64,000 nt of DNA from positions 248,001 to 312,000 of the forward strand of contig NZ_CP036273.1 of assembly GCF_007747215.1 (NCBI RefSeq). The letters run 5' to 3'. Below are positions 18,605 to 27,524 of the stretch, one piece after another (position 1 is the first letter of the stretch; each line of letters begins with the position of its first letter). The position numbers and the translations under genes are program-made. The notes under the pieces are model-generated. The model saw only the letters and a program-made list of their open reading frames with translations, made no database searches and was not told the DNA's origin. The stretch comes from Urbifossiella limnaea (lineage in GTDB: Bacteria > Planctomycetota > Planctomycetia > Gemmatales > Gemmataceae).

Positions 18605-20992
18605 TCAACTCCCCTCTGGCGCCTCTTCGGCGATTCGCAGGTACGTCTGCACCGCCTGCCGGAAGGTGCGCTCGGCCTCCTCGCGCTCCGCGGCCGCGAT
18701 CCCCGGGCCGCGCACCGCCCACAGCCGCTCGATCGTGCCGATACACCACTTCGCGCTCGCCCGGCTGACGCGGATGGGCCTGTCGCCCACCAGCACCGTC
18801 ACCGGGTTCGTGTGCAGCTGCGGGAACTGCCGCAGCGCCACCCAACTGCTCGCGGCCACGTCCACGTCGAACGCCACGTCGTGCGGCTTGCCGTCGGCCG
18901 GCACCTCCTTCGTCGCCACCACCTTGCCGTTCATCACCAGCTCGACCGTCCGCGTCGGGCCGGCCGGGGCCGCGCCGCCGACCGCGGTGCCGAGGGGCGT
19001 GTCGCCCGCGAACGCCACCGTCGCCTTCACCGCCGTCTTGCCCGGCGCCGCCAGCTTCACCGGCGTCGGCCCCGGTGACACCCCGTTGACACTGAACGCC
19101 AGCGCGTGGGCGTAGCCGTCCGAGACGTAGCTCTTGCCGTCGCGGATGCCGCGGCACCACTGGCCGTAGTCGACGTGATCCACCTTCCCGAGCTGCACGT
19201 ACACACGCCCCTGGCCGACGCGGCTGCCGGTGATGCACGGGAAGTCCGTCTCGCCGCTCACCTTCAGCGGGAAGCCGCAGTTCATGACGTGGTACCAGCA
19301 GTTCCACTCCGGCACCCGGGCCGTGTCCATCGCGCTGATGAAGTCGCACAGCCCCAGCGCGCTCGTCACGCAAATCTCCTGCGCGCCGATGCCGTTCATC
19401 TCGGGGATGACCAGGTTCGGCAGGTTCCCCTTCGTCCGCTGCGTGCTCTGTGCCAGCTCCACCTCCGTCACCTTGCCGTCGCCGTCGGCGTCGACCTTGG
19501 CGAACGCTTCGGGCAGCGGCCACCGCCCCGCCGCGGCCTGTTCCTTGGTGATGAAGCCGCGTGTCCCCTTGTCCAGTTCCACGAACAGCCGCCGCGTCGC
19601 GGCCGGGGCGTCGATGCCCAACCCGTTCGCGGAGTGGGCGTAGCCGGTGACGGCGCCCTGCTCCTTCGCCCAGCGCATCAGCGGCGTCGTCCACGTCGGC
19701 CAGCCGCGCAGCTTGCTGCCGCCGGAACCCGGGTACGTCTGGTCCTTCAGGTTCAGCAGGTTGACGTGGCCGAGCGCCTGCGACCCGAAGCCGCTCACCT
19801 CCACGTCGTACTTGATGACGGTGAACGGCTCGCTGAGCCGGTGCGGGCCGACCTCGAAGAACTGCCGCTGGTAGTCGTAGCACGGCCCCCACGTCAGGCA
19901 GCAGCCGACGTTCAGCCCCTCGCCCTTGACGTGCATGAACATGTCTTCCGGCAGCACCCCCTCGGCCGGGTTCGTGTAGTGGGCGCACCCCGCGGCGTGG
20001 ATGTGGTGGTCGCCGCTGTACCACCCCTGCGTCGCCGGGTTGATCCAGCGCTCCAGCTTCACCTCGAACGTGTTGTCGCGGCCGGCTTCGACCTTGATGC
20101 GCGCGGTCTTGAGTGCGTACTCGGGGCCGCGGCCGTACTCGACGGCGAACTCGCCCGGCGGCAGCAGCACGAACCCGCCGTCGGCGCGGTACACCTGGCG
20201 CTGGAAGAACAGGTCTGGCGCGAGCCGCTTCGGCTGCGGCGGGTAGACGCGGCCGCCGGCGTCGGTGAACGTGAACCGGCCGACGGTCGGCGTGCCGTCG
20301 AAGTCCTTGACGCCGAGCCGGACGCGCACCGCCGGCTTCACGTCGAACAGCACGGGCGCTTCGCCGCGGAAGCCGAGGTCTTGAGTCCCCTGCCCGATGT
20401 CGAAGCCGACGGTCGCCTCGCGCTTGCCGGCCTCGGTACTGTAGACGAGCAGGATCGCGTACTCGACGCGCAGCCCGCTGAGGTTCGTGGTCATCGGCGG
20501 CGCCGTGAACAGTTCCAGTTCGAGGAACCGCTTCACGATGGTGGGGTCGGCCTTCGGGTCGCGCTCCTGCCGGCCCTGGCCGCTGTACACCGGCCCGGCC
20601 TGCGGGCTCGTGGGCGCCAGCTTCTTCTTCACCGTGCTGTCGTTCACGACCTTCACGAGCACCGGCGTCCAGCCCGCCTGTTGAATCGTGGCGTCGGCCG
20701 GCCCGCGGGCGACCTTCACCCGCGCCTCGGGGTTGAGGTTCACGACGAACAGGACGTGCGGGTCGAGCGCCTTCTGTACGGCCACGGCGTCGCGCGCCGT
20801 GACGGCGGCGTCGAGCTGCTTGGCGACGGCCGGCGCGAGCGGCGCGCCGAGGAACTGGAGCGCCTTGCCGAGCCGCTCGGCGTTGGCGGCGAGCGGCTGG
20901 CCTTCGACATCGCTGACGGGCGGGGGCGGGTCGGCGGCGCGGGCGGCGGGCGCGAGCGCGCCGAGGACGAGGAGCGCGGCGAGGCGGGACAT
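18605..20992 (-). CDS. CehA/McbA-family metallohydrolase (PHP domain), secreted
   Basis: 795 residues. The ATG at 20992 has GGAGG six bases upstream and starts a signal peptide (MSRLAALLVLGALAPAARA). The PHP-type catalytic core begins at WYSGDHHIHAAGCAHY, the CehA/McbA signature with its metal-binding HxH, and continues through GHVNLLNL, GAVTGYAHS and the later TGSRVGQGRVYVQ region. A perfect EF-hand loop (D-A-D-G-D-G-K-V-T-E-V-E, around 19455-19490) sits inside the catalytic part. The family hydrolyses carbamate or phosphoester-like bonds (CehA cleaves carbaryl), but the physiological substrate is not known. The C-terminal ~180 residues are beta-rich. The stop lies five bases from hairpin copy B. 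Confidence 0.85.
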   Translation of the reverse strand: MSRLAALLVLGALAPAARAADPPPPVSDVEGQPLAANAERLGKALQFLGAPLAPAVAKQLDAAVTARDAVAVQKALDPHVLFVVNLNPEARVKVARGPADATIQQAGWTPVLVKVVNDSTVKKKLAPTSPQAGPVYSGQGRQERDPKADPTIVKRFLELELFTAPPMTTNLSGLRVEYAILLVYSTEAGKREATVGFDIGQGTQDLGFRGEAPVLFDVKPAVRVRLGVKDFDGTPTVGRFTFTDAGGRVYPPQPKRLAPDLFFQRQVYRADGGFVLLPPGEFAVEYGRGPEYALKTARIKVEAGRDNTFEVKLERWINPATQGWYSGDHHIHAAGCAHYTNPAEGVLPEDMFMHVKGEGLNVGCCLTWGPCYDYQRQFFEVGPHRLSEPFTVIKYDVEVSGFGSQALGHVNLLNLKDQTYPGSGGSKLRGWPTWTTPLMRWAKEQGAVTGYAHSANGLGIDAPAATRRLFVELDKGTRGFITKEQAAAGRWPLPEAFAKVDADGDGKVTEVELAQSTQRTKGNLPNLVIPEMNGIGAQEICVTSALGLCDFISAMDTARVPEWNCWYHVMNCGFPLKVSGETDFPCITGSRVGQGRVYVQLGKVDHVDYGQWCRGIRDGKSYVSDGYAHALAFSVNGVSPGPTPVKLAAPGKTAVKATVAFAGDTPLGTAVGGAAPAGPTRTVELVMNGKVVATKEVPADGKPHDVAFDVDVAASSWVALRQFPQLHTNPVTVLVGDRPIRVSRASAKWCIGTIERLWAVRGPGIAAAEREEAERTFRQAVQTYLRIAEEAPEGS

Positions 20993-21048
20993 GGGAACCC
21001 TCCGGGGAGTGCGGCCATCAGACCGCGCCGGAGGGGGGAACGCGAGCA

Positions 21049-21158
21049 TTTTTTGACAGGATGAACAGGACGAAGCAGGATGAAATCCAAAGACAAAATC
21101 AATTTAAATCTTGTCTTTGGTTTTCATCCTGCTTCGTCCTGTTCATCCTGTCAAAAAA
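21049..21158. repeat. Family-1 long intergenic hairpin (copy C)
   Basis: 48-base arms (21049-21096, 21111-21158) with one mismatch and a 14-base loop AATCAATTTAAATC. Arms carry GGATGAACAGGACGAAGCAGG, a variant shared by both arms but not by the other copies. It lies between the CehA-like gene's start and the stop of the VOC gene. Confidence 0.95.
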
Positions 21159-21167
21159 TTCCTTGAT

Positions 21168-21650
21168 CTACGCCGCCCCGCCCTGGCTCATCTGCGCCAT
21201 CATCGCGTCCATGCGCTTCTGCATCTCCGCCGGCTCCACGTCCTCGACGTGTGTGGCGACCGTCCACGTGTGGCCGAACGGGTCGATCACGCTGCCGGAG
21301 CGGTCGCCGTAGAACTGGTCCGCCAGCGGCTTCATCACCGTCGCCCCGTGGGCGAGGGCCGCGGCGAACACGGCGTCGCAGTCGGGCACATAAATCATCA
21401 GCCCGGACGCGGTGCCGCCGAGCGTCTCCGGGCTCTTGTTCCCCCACTCCGGTTTCTCCTCGCCCATCATGATGACCGAGTCGCCGATCTTGATCTCGGC
21501 GTGCGCCACCGACCCGTCGGGCATCGGCATCCGCAGCACCTCGACGGCGCCGAACGCCGCCTTGTAGAAGTCGATGGCCTTGGCGGCCCCGCGGATTGTC
21601 ATGTACGGGGTGACGGAGTGGTAACCGTCGGGAATCGGCTTCACGGCCAC
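21168..21650 (-). CDS. VOC-superfamily (PhnB/glyoxalase-like) protein
   Basis: 160 residues; the GTG at 21650 has GGAGG seven bases upstream. The opening [22 protein letters not shown], the middle [25 protein letters not shown] and the end [15 protein letters not shown] are typical of PhnB-like VOC proteins. Members include glyoxalases, antibiotic-resistance and demethylase-like proteins; no catalytic role can be assigned. It ends in a Met-rich acidic tail. The operator and partner genes are not evident. Confidence 0.85.
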   Translation of the reverse strand: MAVKPIPDGYHSVTPYMTIRGAAKAIDFYKAAFGAVEVLRMPMPDGSVAHAEIKIGDSVIMMGEEKPEWGNKSPETLGGTASGLMIYVPDCDAVFAAALAHGATVMKPLADQFYGDRSGSVIDPFGHTWTVATHVEDVEPAEMQKRMDAMMAQMSQGGAA

Positions 21651-21775
21651 GGGCAGACCTCCGAATCGTGTGAGGGGACGCCCGGACTCTACATTACTGT
21701 ACGGATGGACACAAGCGAGGAAGTGGCGAACGTGGATGGGACCGCGGCGGGAGAACCGGCACGACCGGCGCCGCA

Positions 21776-21781
21776 TAGAAT
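21776..21781 (+). promoter_or_regulatory. Candidate -10 (TAGAAT) for the esterase-like gene
   Basis: TAGAAT lies 29 bases before the ATG at 21811. The same hexamer is found before 45326. No clear -35. Confidence 0.35.
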
Positions 21782-21810
21782 GCCCGCCCCTTTCCCCACG
21801 GGCGCCCGCC

Positions 21811-22674
21811 ATGAAGCACGCCGTTCCGCTCCTCGTCGTCCTCGCGTTCGCCGGCCGCGCCGACGCCCAGGAGGCGAAGAAGACCTTTCCCTACGCCGCC
21901 CCCGCGCACGAGCGCCAGGTGCTCGACGTGTACGCGCCGAAGGGCGCGAAGGGGCTGCCGGTCGTGTTCTGGATTCACGGCGGCGGCTGGCAGGCCGGCG
22001 ACAAGTCGGACGTGCAGCTGAAGCCGACGTGGTTCATGGAGAAGGGCTACGTCTTCGTCTCGACCAACTACCGGCTGCTGCCGGCGGTGGACATGGGGAC
22101 GATCGTCCGCGACGTGGCGAAGGCGGCGCGGTGGGTGCGCGAGCACATCGCCGAGCACGGCGGCGACCCGGACCGGCTGTACGTGATGGGCCACTCCGCC
22201 GGCGCGCAGCTGGCCGCGCTGCTCTGCACCGACGAGCGCTACCTCCGGGCCGAGGGGGTGCCGCTGACCGCCATCAAGGGCTGCGTGCCGGTGGACGGCG
22301 ACACGTTCGACATCCCGGCGATCATCGAGGTGGCCGAGACGCGGTGGCGCGTCCACGGCCTGCCGGCGTCGAAGCTCGGGCACCGCGAAAAGTTCGGGAA
22401 CGACCCGGCGAAGCACAAGGACTTCTCGGCCGTGACGCACGCGGCGAAGGCGAAGGGCATCCCGCCGTTCCTGGTCCTGCACGTGGCCGAGCACCCGGAC
22501 ACGACCGCGCAGGCGCGCCGGCTGGCCGCGGCGCTGACGGCCGCGGAGGTGCCGGTGACCGTGTTCGGCGGGCGCGACACGACGCACGGCCGCATCAACG
22601 CCGACCTCGGCAAGCCCGACGACCCGGCGACGAAGGCGCTCGCCGACTTCCTCGCCGCCGCGGGGAAAAAGTGA
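21811..22674 (+). CDS. Secreted alpha/beta hydrolase (esterase/lipase-like)
   Basis: 287 residues. A signal peptide ([20 protein letters not shown]) is followed by an alpha/beta hydrolase of the HSL/BD-FAE type: oxyanion-hole motif WIHGGGW, nucleophile elbow GHSAGA, and a His in DTTHGRIN near the C-terminus. Substrates are probably carboxyl esters; polysaccharide deacetylation is an alternative in this family. One base after the stop a small gene starts, so the two are probably cotranscribed. Confidence 0.87.
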   Translation: MKHAVPLLVVLAFAGRADAQEAKKTFPYAAPAHERQVLDVYAPKGAKGLPVVFWIHGGGWQAGDKSDVQLKPTWFMEKGYVFVSTNYRLLPAVDMGTIVRDVAKAARWVREHIAEHGGDPDRLYVMGHSAGAQLAALLCTDERYLRAEGVPLTAIKGCVPVDGDTFDIPAIIEVAETRWRVHGLPASKLGHREKFGNDPAKHKDFSAVTHAAKAKGIPPFLVLHVAEHPDTTAQARRLAAALTAAEVPVTVFGGRDTTHGRINADLGKPDDPATKALADFLAAAGKK

Positions 22675-22675
22675 C

Positions 22676-22930
22676 ATGATCGACCGCACCACCTTGCGCC
22701 CCGTTCCGGGCACGGCCCGCCTGATGTTCAGCGGGCGAGTCGGTCGGTGCGACGTGTGCATCTTTACGCTGGAGGACGCCCCGCGTGTATTCGTGGGCGG
22801 TGGTGTATCCGGGTACGACGGGCTCGTGAATGAAGTGGACCGCGTGGCCGCCGAAACGCTGGCCGATCAGTTCGGGCTGTCCGAGCTGCGAGAGGTGGCG
22901 GCTCGAATACCATCGTCGCTCGGCTCCTAA
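22676..22930 (+). CDS. Small protein of unknown function
   Basis: 84 residues beginning one base after the esterase stop (TGAcATG). The sequence (FSGRVGRCDVCIFTLEDAPR, then VDRVAAETLADQFGLSEL) is balanced and soluble-looking, without membrane segments or a recognised domain. The close spacing suggests cotranslation with the upstream gene. I do not recognise the family. Confidence 0.6.
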   Translation: MIDRTTLRPVPGTARLMFSGRVGRCDVCIFTLEDAPRVFVGGGVSGYDGLVNEVDRVAAETLADQFGLSELREVAARIPSSLGS

Positions 22931-22979
22931 CCCGCAGGTTGTCCAGGTTGCGGTGTGGCACCCGGTTCTCGTCGTGCGT

Positions 22980-23202
22980 GGTTAACCCCCTCACCCCGCG
23001 TGCTTCGCCGCGACCCTCTCCCCCGAGGGGAGAGGGTGGGACGGCCCCGCGCCCGTCACGGGCGGGCATCGACCCGCGGACGCAGTGGCGTGTTTCTCTG
23101 GCGTCGGCGAGTGGTTGCCCGCCCGTACTGGAGTCCGGGTGCGGCCGCCAGCCCCCCGGGGGAGAGGGTCGCGGCGAAGCACGCGGGGTGAGGGGGTTAA
23201 CC
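22980..23202. repeat. Large inverted repeat with 133-base spacer
   Basis: Perfect 45-base arms (22980-23024 and 23158-23202), GGTTAACCCCCTCACCCCGC outward, enclose 133 bases. This fills most of the 332-base gap between the small gene ending at 22930 and the one ending at 23263. The spacer starts with the hairpin CCCCCGAGGGG and has no convincing gene; its translated frames have no family resemblance. It differs from the other hairpins in its long loop, like a small non-autonomous mobile element, but no flanking target duplication was found. Confidence 0.85.
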
Positions 23203-23262
23203 GCGATTGATGGGGACCAGCAACCACGCACTCCGCGCCGACTACCTGCGGGCCGTAATGTA

Positions 23263-23430
23263 CTACCCCCGCTCTTCGCGCTCGGCGATGATGTCCGCCG
23301 ACAGGCTGCCGGGAATCTTCGACATGATCTCGCGGACTTCTTCCAGGGTCGGCACCGGCGACGTGTCGGCCGCGCACTCCACCTCGTACTCGGTGTCGAA
23401 TACCCGCTCCGAACGCGGTTTCTTCGGCAT
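23263..23430 (-). CDS. Small acidic protein, antitoxin-like
   Basis: 55 residues, ATG preceded by AAGGAGG at good spacing. A basic start (MPKKPRSERVFDTEYE) leads to a helical tail TLEEVREIMSKIPGSLSADI followed by IAEREERG, which resembles the C-terminal toxin-binding end of some type II antitoxins. No toxin-sized gene is adjacent: ftsK is upstream, and an inverted repeat is downstream. Antitoxin function is therefore only a resemblance. Confidence 0.6.
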   Translation of the reverse strand: MPKKPRSERVFDTEYEVECAADTSPVPTLEEVREIMSKIPGSLSADIIAEREERG

Positions 23431-23462
23431 GGTCGGCCTCCTTGCGGGCATTGTACCGGCCG

Positions 23463-25796
23463 TCACCCCGCGGTCTTGCGGGCTGCCCACTCGTCGGGCG
23501 TCACCAGCACCTGGCGGGCGTTGCTGCCGTTGAACCCGCCCACGATGCCGTCCTCGGCCATGTAGTCGATCAGCCGCGACGCCTTGCCGTAGCCGATGCC
23601 CAGCGCCCGCTGCAGCAGCGACGTGCTGCCGCGCTGCTCGCGGATCACGATCTCCACCGCCTGCTCGTACTGCGGGTCGCGCTCGCGCAGCTTCTCGCCC
23701 GTCACCTCGCCGCCGTCGGCCTGGTCGCGCGTCTTCAGGTTCAGCAGCTCGCTGTCGTAGTTCGGCGTGTCCGTCGCCACCGCGTCCACTACCGCCTCGA
23801 TCTCCCGGTCGCCGACGTAGGCGCCCTGCGCCCGCAGCAGCGACCCGTTCTGCAACAGCAGCATGTCGCCCCTGCCCAGGAGCTTGTCGGCCCCCTTCTC
23901 GTCCAGCACCACGGCGCTGTCGGAGCGGTTCGTCACCTGGAAGCAGATGCGCGCCGGCAGGTTGGATTTGATTAACCCCGTAATCACATCCACGGTCGGC
24001 TTCTGGGTGGCGAGGATGAGGTGGATCCCGGCGGCGCGGGACTTCTGCGCCAGCAGGATGATGCTCCCCTCGATCTCCTTCTTCATCTGCATCATGAGGT
24101 CGCCGACCTCGTCGATGAGGATCATGATGTAGGGCATGCTGCGGGGGATGGCGCGGCGCTCCTCCTCGCTGTCGGGGTTGATGCGGCGCACCACCTCCTC
24201 GAAGGGGAGCTCGTTGTAGCTGGCGATGTTTCGGACGCGGGCGCGGTGCAGCCACTCGTACCGCTCCTCCATCTTGTCCACCGCCCACGCCAGGATCGCC
24301 TCCGCCTTCTTCGGGTCCTTCACCACCGGCGTCATCAGGTGAGGGATCTTGGCGTAGTCGCTCAGCTCGACCTTCTTGGGGTCGATGAGGATCATGCGGC
24401 ACTCGTCGGGCCGCTTCGAGAGGAGGAGGCTGACGATGATCGTGTTCAGGCACACCGACTTGCCGGTGCCGGTGCGGCCGGCGATGAGGAGGTGCGGCAT
24501 CGCGGCCAGGTCGTAGGCCAGGGCCCGGCCCTCCACGTCCTTGCCGACGAACATCGGGAGCTTGTACTTCGCCACCTTCGGCGTCGCGGCCAGCGCGCCG
24601 ACCACCTCCTTGAGGCACACCGTCTGGCGGATCTCGTTCGGCACCTCGATGCCGACCGTGTTGCGGCCCGGCAGCGGCGCCACCACCCGCACCGACGGCA
24701 CCCGCAGGTTCAGCGCCAGGTCGTCGGCCAGGTTCGTCACCTTGTTCAGCCGCAGGCCGGTTTCGAGCGCGATCTCGTACTGCGTGATGACGGGGCCGGT
24801 GTGGATGCCGACCACCTTCACCGTCAGGCCGAAGTCGGTGAACGTCTTTTCGAGCAGCACCGCCATCTCGCGCAGCTTCTGCGCGTGGTCCTCGACCGGG
24901 AACGGCTCCGGGTCGGCGAGCAGGCTGAGCGGCGGCAGTTCGTAGGGCGTGGTGTCGTCCTCGGGGGCGACGGCGCGGAGCAGCGCCGCGAGCGCCGCCG
25001 GGTCGTGCGGGTCGGCGTGCGAGTGGATCGGGATGTCCTCGACGTGCGTGTCCCGCGGCGTGTCGGACTCGGGCTCGGGCTCGGGGACGTAGACCGTCGG
25101 CCGCGTGATCGGCACGGCCGCGGGCGTCGCTGCGACCGGGGGCTTCGGGTCGCGCGTCAGCGCCGCGCCGACGCGGCGGCCGACGGCACGCGCGGCGCGC
25201 CAGCCGGCGCCGAGCAGCGCGGCCGAGGCGTCGCCGACCTTTTCGTTCACCCAGCCGGCGGCCCGCCACGCCAGCCGCAGGCCGGCCCACACGCCCCGCG
25301 CCGCGGCGAACACCAGCCGGTGCGCCGCGAGCACGAGCCCGACCAGCGCCGCGCCGGCGAGCACCACCAGTTCCCACGGCGCGACCGTGGCGTCGTCCAG
25401 TTCGAGCCGCACGAACGCGCCCACCGAGCCGCCCGCGCCGGCCACCGCCGCCGGCGGCAGGCGCGCCCCGTCGGCCCACGCCGCGGCCGCGACGGCGAGG
25501 ATCAGCCAGCCGGTCACCCGCGTCACGACCCGCAGGGGGTTGCGCGTCAGCACCAGCTGCGCGGCGACGGCGAACCAGCCGGCCAGGAACACGGGCGCCG
25601 CCCAGCCGAGCGGCTCGACCACGAGCGCCGCGAGCGAATCGCCGACCGCTCCGAACACGTTCGGGCCGCCGGCGAGCGCCTCGCCGCTGCCGACGGCCAC
25701 GGCCAGCGCCGCGCCAACGGCGGCGAGCGTGAGCACGACGGCGTCGAGCCGCCAGCGCGGGGTCGGGGGGGAATCGGGGGTGGTGTCGTCGGCCAT
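23463..25796 (-). CDS. ftsK: DNA translocase FtsK/SpoIIIE
   Basis: 777 residues from the ATG at 25796. Four hydrophobic segments occupy the first ~190 residues; a short linker leads to the motor with Walker A GRTGTGKS (about 437-444), Walker B MILIDEVGDLMMQ, and ATQKPTVDVITGLIKSN. The C-terminal gamma domain is present (EIVIREQRGSTSLLQRALGI, SRLIDYMAEDGIVGG), which in known FtsK proteins binds KOPS DNA. It pumps chromosome ends at division to allow dimer resolution. An upstream in-frame ATG (25883) would add a Pro/Ala-rich extension with no family support. Confidence 0.95.
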   Translation of the reverse strand: MADDTTPDSPPTPRWRLDAVVLTLAAVGAALAVAVGSGEALAGGPNVFGAVGDSLAALVVEPLGWAAPVFLAGWFAVAAQLVLTRNPLRVVTRVTGWLILAVAAAAWADGARLPPAAVAGAGGSVGAFVRLELDDATVAPWELVVLAGAALVGLVLAAHRLVFAAARGVWAGLRLAWRAAGWVNEKVGDASAALLGAGWRAARAVGRRVGAALTRDPKPPVAATPAAVPITRPTVYVPEPEPESDTPRDTHVEDIPIHSHADPHDPAALAALLRAVAPEDDTTPYELPPLSLLADPEPFPVEDHAQKLREMAVLLEKTFTDFGLTVKVVGIHTGPVITQYEIALETGLRLNKVTNLADDLALNLRVPSVRVVAPLPGRNTVGIEVPNEIRQTVCLKEVVGALAATPKVAKYKLPMFVGKDVEGRALAYDLAAMPHLLIAGRTGTGKSVCLNTIIVSLLLSKRPDECRMILIDPKKVELSDYAKIPHLMTPVVKDPKKAEAILAWAVDKMEERYEWLHRARVRNIASYNELPFEEVVRRINPDSEEERRAIPRSMPYIMILIDEVGDLMMQMKKEIEGSIILLAQKSRAAGIHLILATQKPTVDVITGLIKSNLPARICFQVTNRSDSAVVLDEKGADKLLGRGDMLLLQNGSLLRAQGAYVGDREIEAVVDAVATDTPNYDSELLNLKTRDQADGGEVTGEKLRERDPQYEQAVEIVIREQRGSTSLLQRALGIGYGKASRLIDYMAEDGIVGGFNGSNARQVLVTPDEWAARKTAG

Positions 25797-25912
25797 GCGG
25801 GCGGCTCGGGGCGCGGGCGGTGCGGCTCTATCTTCCTCCCTCGGACGCGCGGCTGAACCGTCGGTCGCGCCGCCGGGCGGCAACTTTTACAACGCCGGCG
25901 CGGCGCCGCCGG

Positions 25913-25918
25913 TACAAT
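25913..25918 (+). promoter_or_regulatory. Candidate -10 (GGTACAAT) for trmL
   Basis: TACAAT preceded by GG, 31 bases before the chosen GTG start at 25950. It is only four bases before an upstream GTG (25923), which argues against using that codon. Confidence 0.4.
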
Positions 25919-25949
25919 CGGCGTGGCCCGCCCGACCGGAGTCGCCCGC

Positions 25950-26405
25950 GTGCTGCACGTCGCCCTCTGGGAGCCGGAAATCCCGCCGAACACGGGGAAC
26001 GTGGCCCGCCTCTGCGCCGCCACCGGCGCCCGCCTCCACCTCGTCGGCCGCCTCGGCTTCCGCCTCGACGACAAGAGCCTGAAGCGTGCCGGCCTCGACT
26101 ACTGGCCCGCCGTCGATTGGGTGCGGCACGCCACGATGGGAGACTTCGAGGCCGCCGTCGCGGGGCAGCGCGTCTGGGTCGTGGAGACGCCGGCGGACGT
26201 GGCGTACACCCGGGCCGCCTTCGCCGACGGGGATTGCCTGCTGTTCGGCAGCGAGTCGAAGGGGCTGCCGGCCGGGGTGCGGGAGCGGTACGCGGGCCGC
26301 CTCGTGGGGGTGCCGATGCCGACGGGCGCGGTGCGCAGCCTCAACCTCGCCACGACCGTCGGCATCGTCCTGTACGAGGCGCTGCGGCAGGTTCACGACT
26401 GGTAG
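25950..26405 (+). CDS. trmL: tRNA (cytidine/uridine-34 2'-O)-methyltransferase TrmL
   Basis: 151 residues, the normal TrmL size. SPOUT knot motifs are all present: EPEIPPNTGNVARLC, LLFGSESKGLP, and MPTGAVRSLNLATTVGI. It methylates the wobble ribose of tRNA(Leu) isoacceptors using SAM. I place the start at the GTG at 25950 because TrmL proteins begin right before this motif; the earlier GTG (25923) adds nine residues without family support. Confidence 0.92.
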   Translation: MLHVALWEPEIPPNTGNVARLCAATGARLHLVGRLGFRLDDKSLKRAGLDYWPAVDWVRHATMGDFEAAVAGQRVWVVETPADVAYTRAAFADGDCLLFGSESKGLPAGVRERYAGRLVGVPMPTGAVRSLNLATTVGIVLYEALRQVHDW

Positions 26406-26522
26406 AACCCGCACGACCGACGTGCCGCCGGGTCGGGGCCGGCGCGTTCACCTGCCGCCGGCCGCGTCGGCCGGCCGAAGACTCCCGCAGACGACACCAC
26501 GTGTTCGGCACCAGGGGGCGGG

Positions 26523-26816
26523 ATGGCGGGACCGGTGTTGGCGTTCGCCGCGGTCGAGGAACTGGTCGCGTTCGTGCACAAAACCCTGTGCGAGCAGGAC
26601 GCCCTCGACCCGGCCCAGACGCCGCTGTACCGCACGCCGCTGAAGCGCGGCGGGCGCGTCTGCGGGCTCATCTTCCACGTCGAGGGGCCGCGGCTGCTGC
26701 GCACGAGCGCCGTGTGGTCGGCCGACGACGGGCGGGTGCTCTTCTACGACTCGACCGGCACCCGGGCGCAAGAGGTGCGGCTGAGTGAATCGCCGGAGGT
26801 CAGCCGCGCGGCGTGA
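26523..26816 (+). CDS. Small conserved-looking protein of unknown function
   Basis: 97 residues starting after a GGGGGCGGG stretch. It has a helical N-terminus (VLAFAAVEELVAFVHKTLCE) and a beta-rich rest (VCGLIFHVEGPRLLRTSAV, DGRVLFYDSTG). No membrane segment or known motif. It is convergent with the redoxin gene, nine bases away. Confidence 0.6.
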   Translation: MAGPVLAFAAVEELVAFVHKTLCEQDALDPAQTPLYRTPLKRGGRVCGLIFHVEGPRLLRTSAVWSADDGRVLFYDSTGTRAQEVRLSESPEVSRAA

Positions 26817-26825
26817 GGGCAGGCC

Positions 26826-27446
26826 TCAGTCGTCCCGCTTCGGGTTGAACCGGATCGAGCACCCCGCGGCCGGGCTCGTCTCGGCCACCGGCGCCGCCTT
26901 CCCGGCCGCCAGCGCCGCCACGGCGTCCTCCAGGTAGCGCGCCTTCACCTCGCCGGTCGCCTTGTCGTCGAACGCGCCCATGTAGACCACCTTGCGGGCC
27001 TTGTCCAGCAGGAACACCTCGGGCGTGTTCTTCGCGCCGTACTTCCGGGCGACCTCCTGCGTCGGGTCGTAGAGGTACGCGAACGGGAAGCCCTTCTTCG
27101 CGGCCCGCTCCGTCATCGCCGGCAGGGCGTCGTCCTTGCCGGTGTTCACGTTGATCGCCACCACCGCGAGCGTGTCGGCGTGCTTCTTGGCGAGCGCCGC
27201 GAGGCGGCCCTCGTAGGCCACGGCGACGGGGCAGCTGTTGCACGTGAACACGACCACGACGGCGGACTTGTCCTTCAAGTCGGCGAGGGAGTGCGTTTTG
27301 CCGTCGGTGCCGGCGAGCTTCTCCCACGCGGGGGCAGCGCTGCCGACGTCCAGTACCTTGTTGAACTTGCCGGCGTGGGCGGGCGTGGTGGGGCCGGCGG
27401 CGACGGCGAGCGCGGCGGCGACGAACGCGGGGACGAAGCGGGTCAT
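26826..27446 (-). CDS. Secreted thioredoxin-like redoxin (AhpC/TSA-type)
   Basis: 206 residues, ATG preceded by AGGAGG. The N-terminus is a signal peptide (MTRFVPAFVAAALAVAAG). The thioredoxin fold contains the active site FTCNSCPVA (CxxC), AINVNTGKDD, and GAKNTPEVFLLDKA with the cis-Pro. Likely an extracytoplasmic disulfide reductant or redox partner. The C-terminus has a single Cys (AGCSIRFNPK), a conserved ending in similar planctomycete proteins. No partner reductase is nearby. Confidence 0.88.
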   Translation of the reverse strand: MTRFVPAFVAAALAVAAGPTTPAHAGKFNKVLDVGSAAPAWEKLAGTDGKTHSLADLKDKSAVVVVFTCNSCPVAVAYEGRLAALAKKHADTLAVVAINVNTGKDDALPAMTERAAKKGFPFAYLYDPTQEVARKYGAKNTPEVFLLDKARKVVYMGAFDDKATGEVKARYLEDAVAALAAGKAAPVAETSPAAGCSIRFNPKRDD

Positions 27447-27512
27447 GGGTGGGCCTCCTGTTCCCGGCTATTGTGGGCGCGGCAGGCGGTTGCGTCTCGC
27501 GGGCCGGTCGGC

Positions 27513-27518
27513 GAGAAT
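27513..27518 (+). promoter_or_regulatory. Candidate -10 of a leaderless transcript (SUMF1-domain gene)
   Basis: GAGAAT ends six bases before the ATG at 27525, with no Shine-Dalgarno between. The spacing equals that at 17189 and 30205. Confidence 0.35.
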
Positions 27519-27524
27519 GGCCGC

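Noticed and set aside
15173-21158. Family-1 hairpins as Rho-independent terminators
   Set aside because: The stem base is T5 paired with A5, so no strand ends in a U-tract after the stem; the 15173 copy also lies between two same-strand genes close to a start.
22939-23231. Protein-coding gene inside the large inverted repeat
   Set aside because: Frames read through the arms and have no ribosome binding site or recognisable domain.
23263-23430. Toxin-antitoxin module
   Set aside because: The small protein resembles an antitoxin tail but no toxin-like gene is adjacent; the same holds for 41361-41543.
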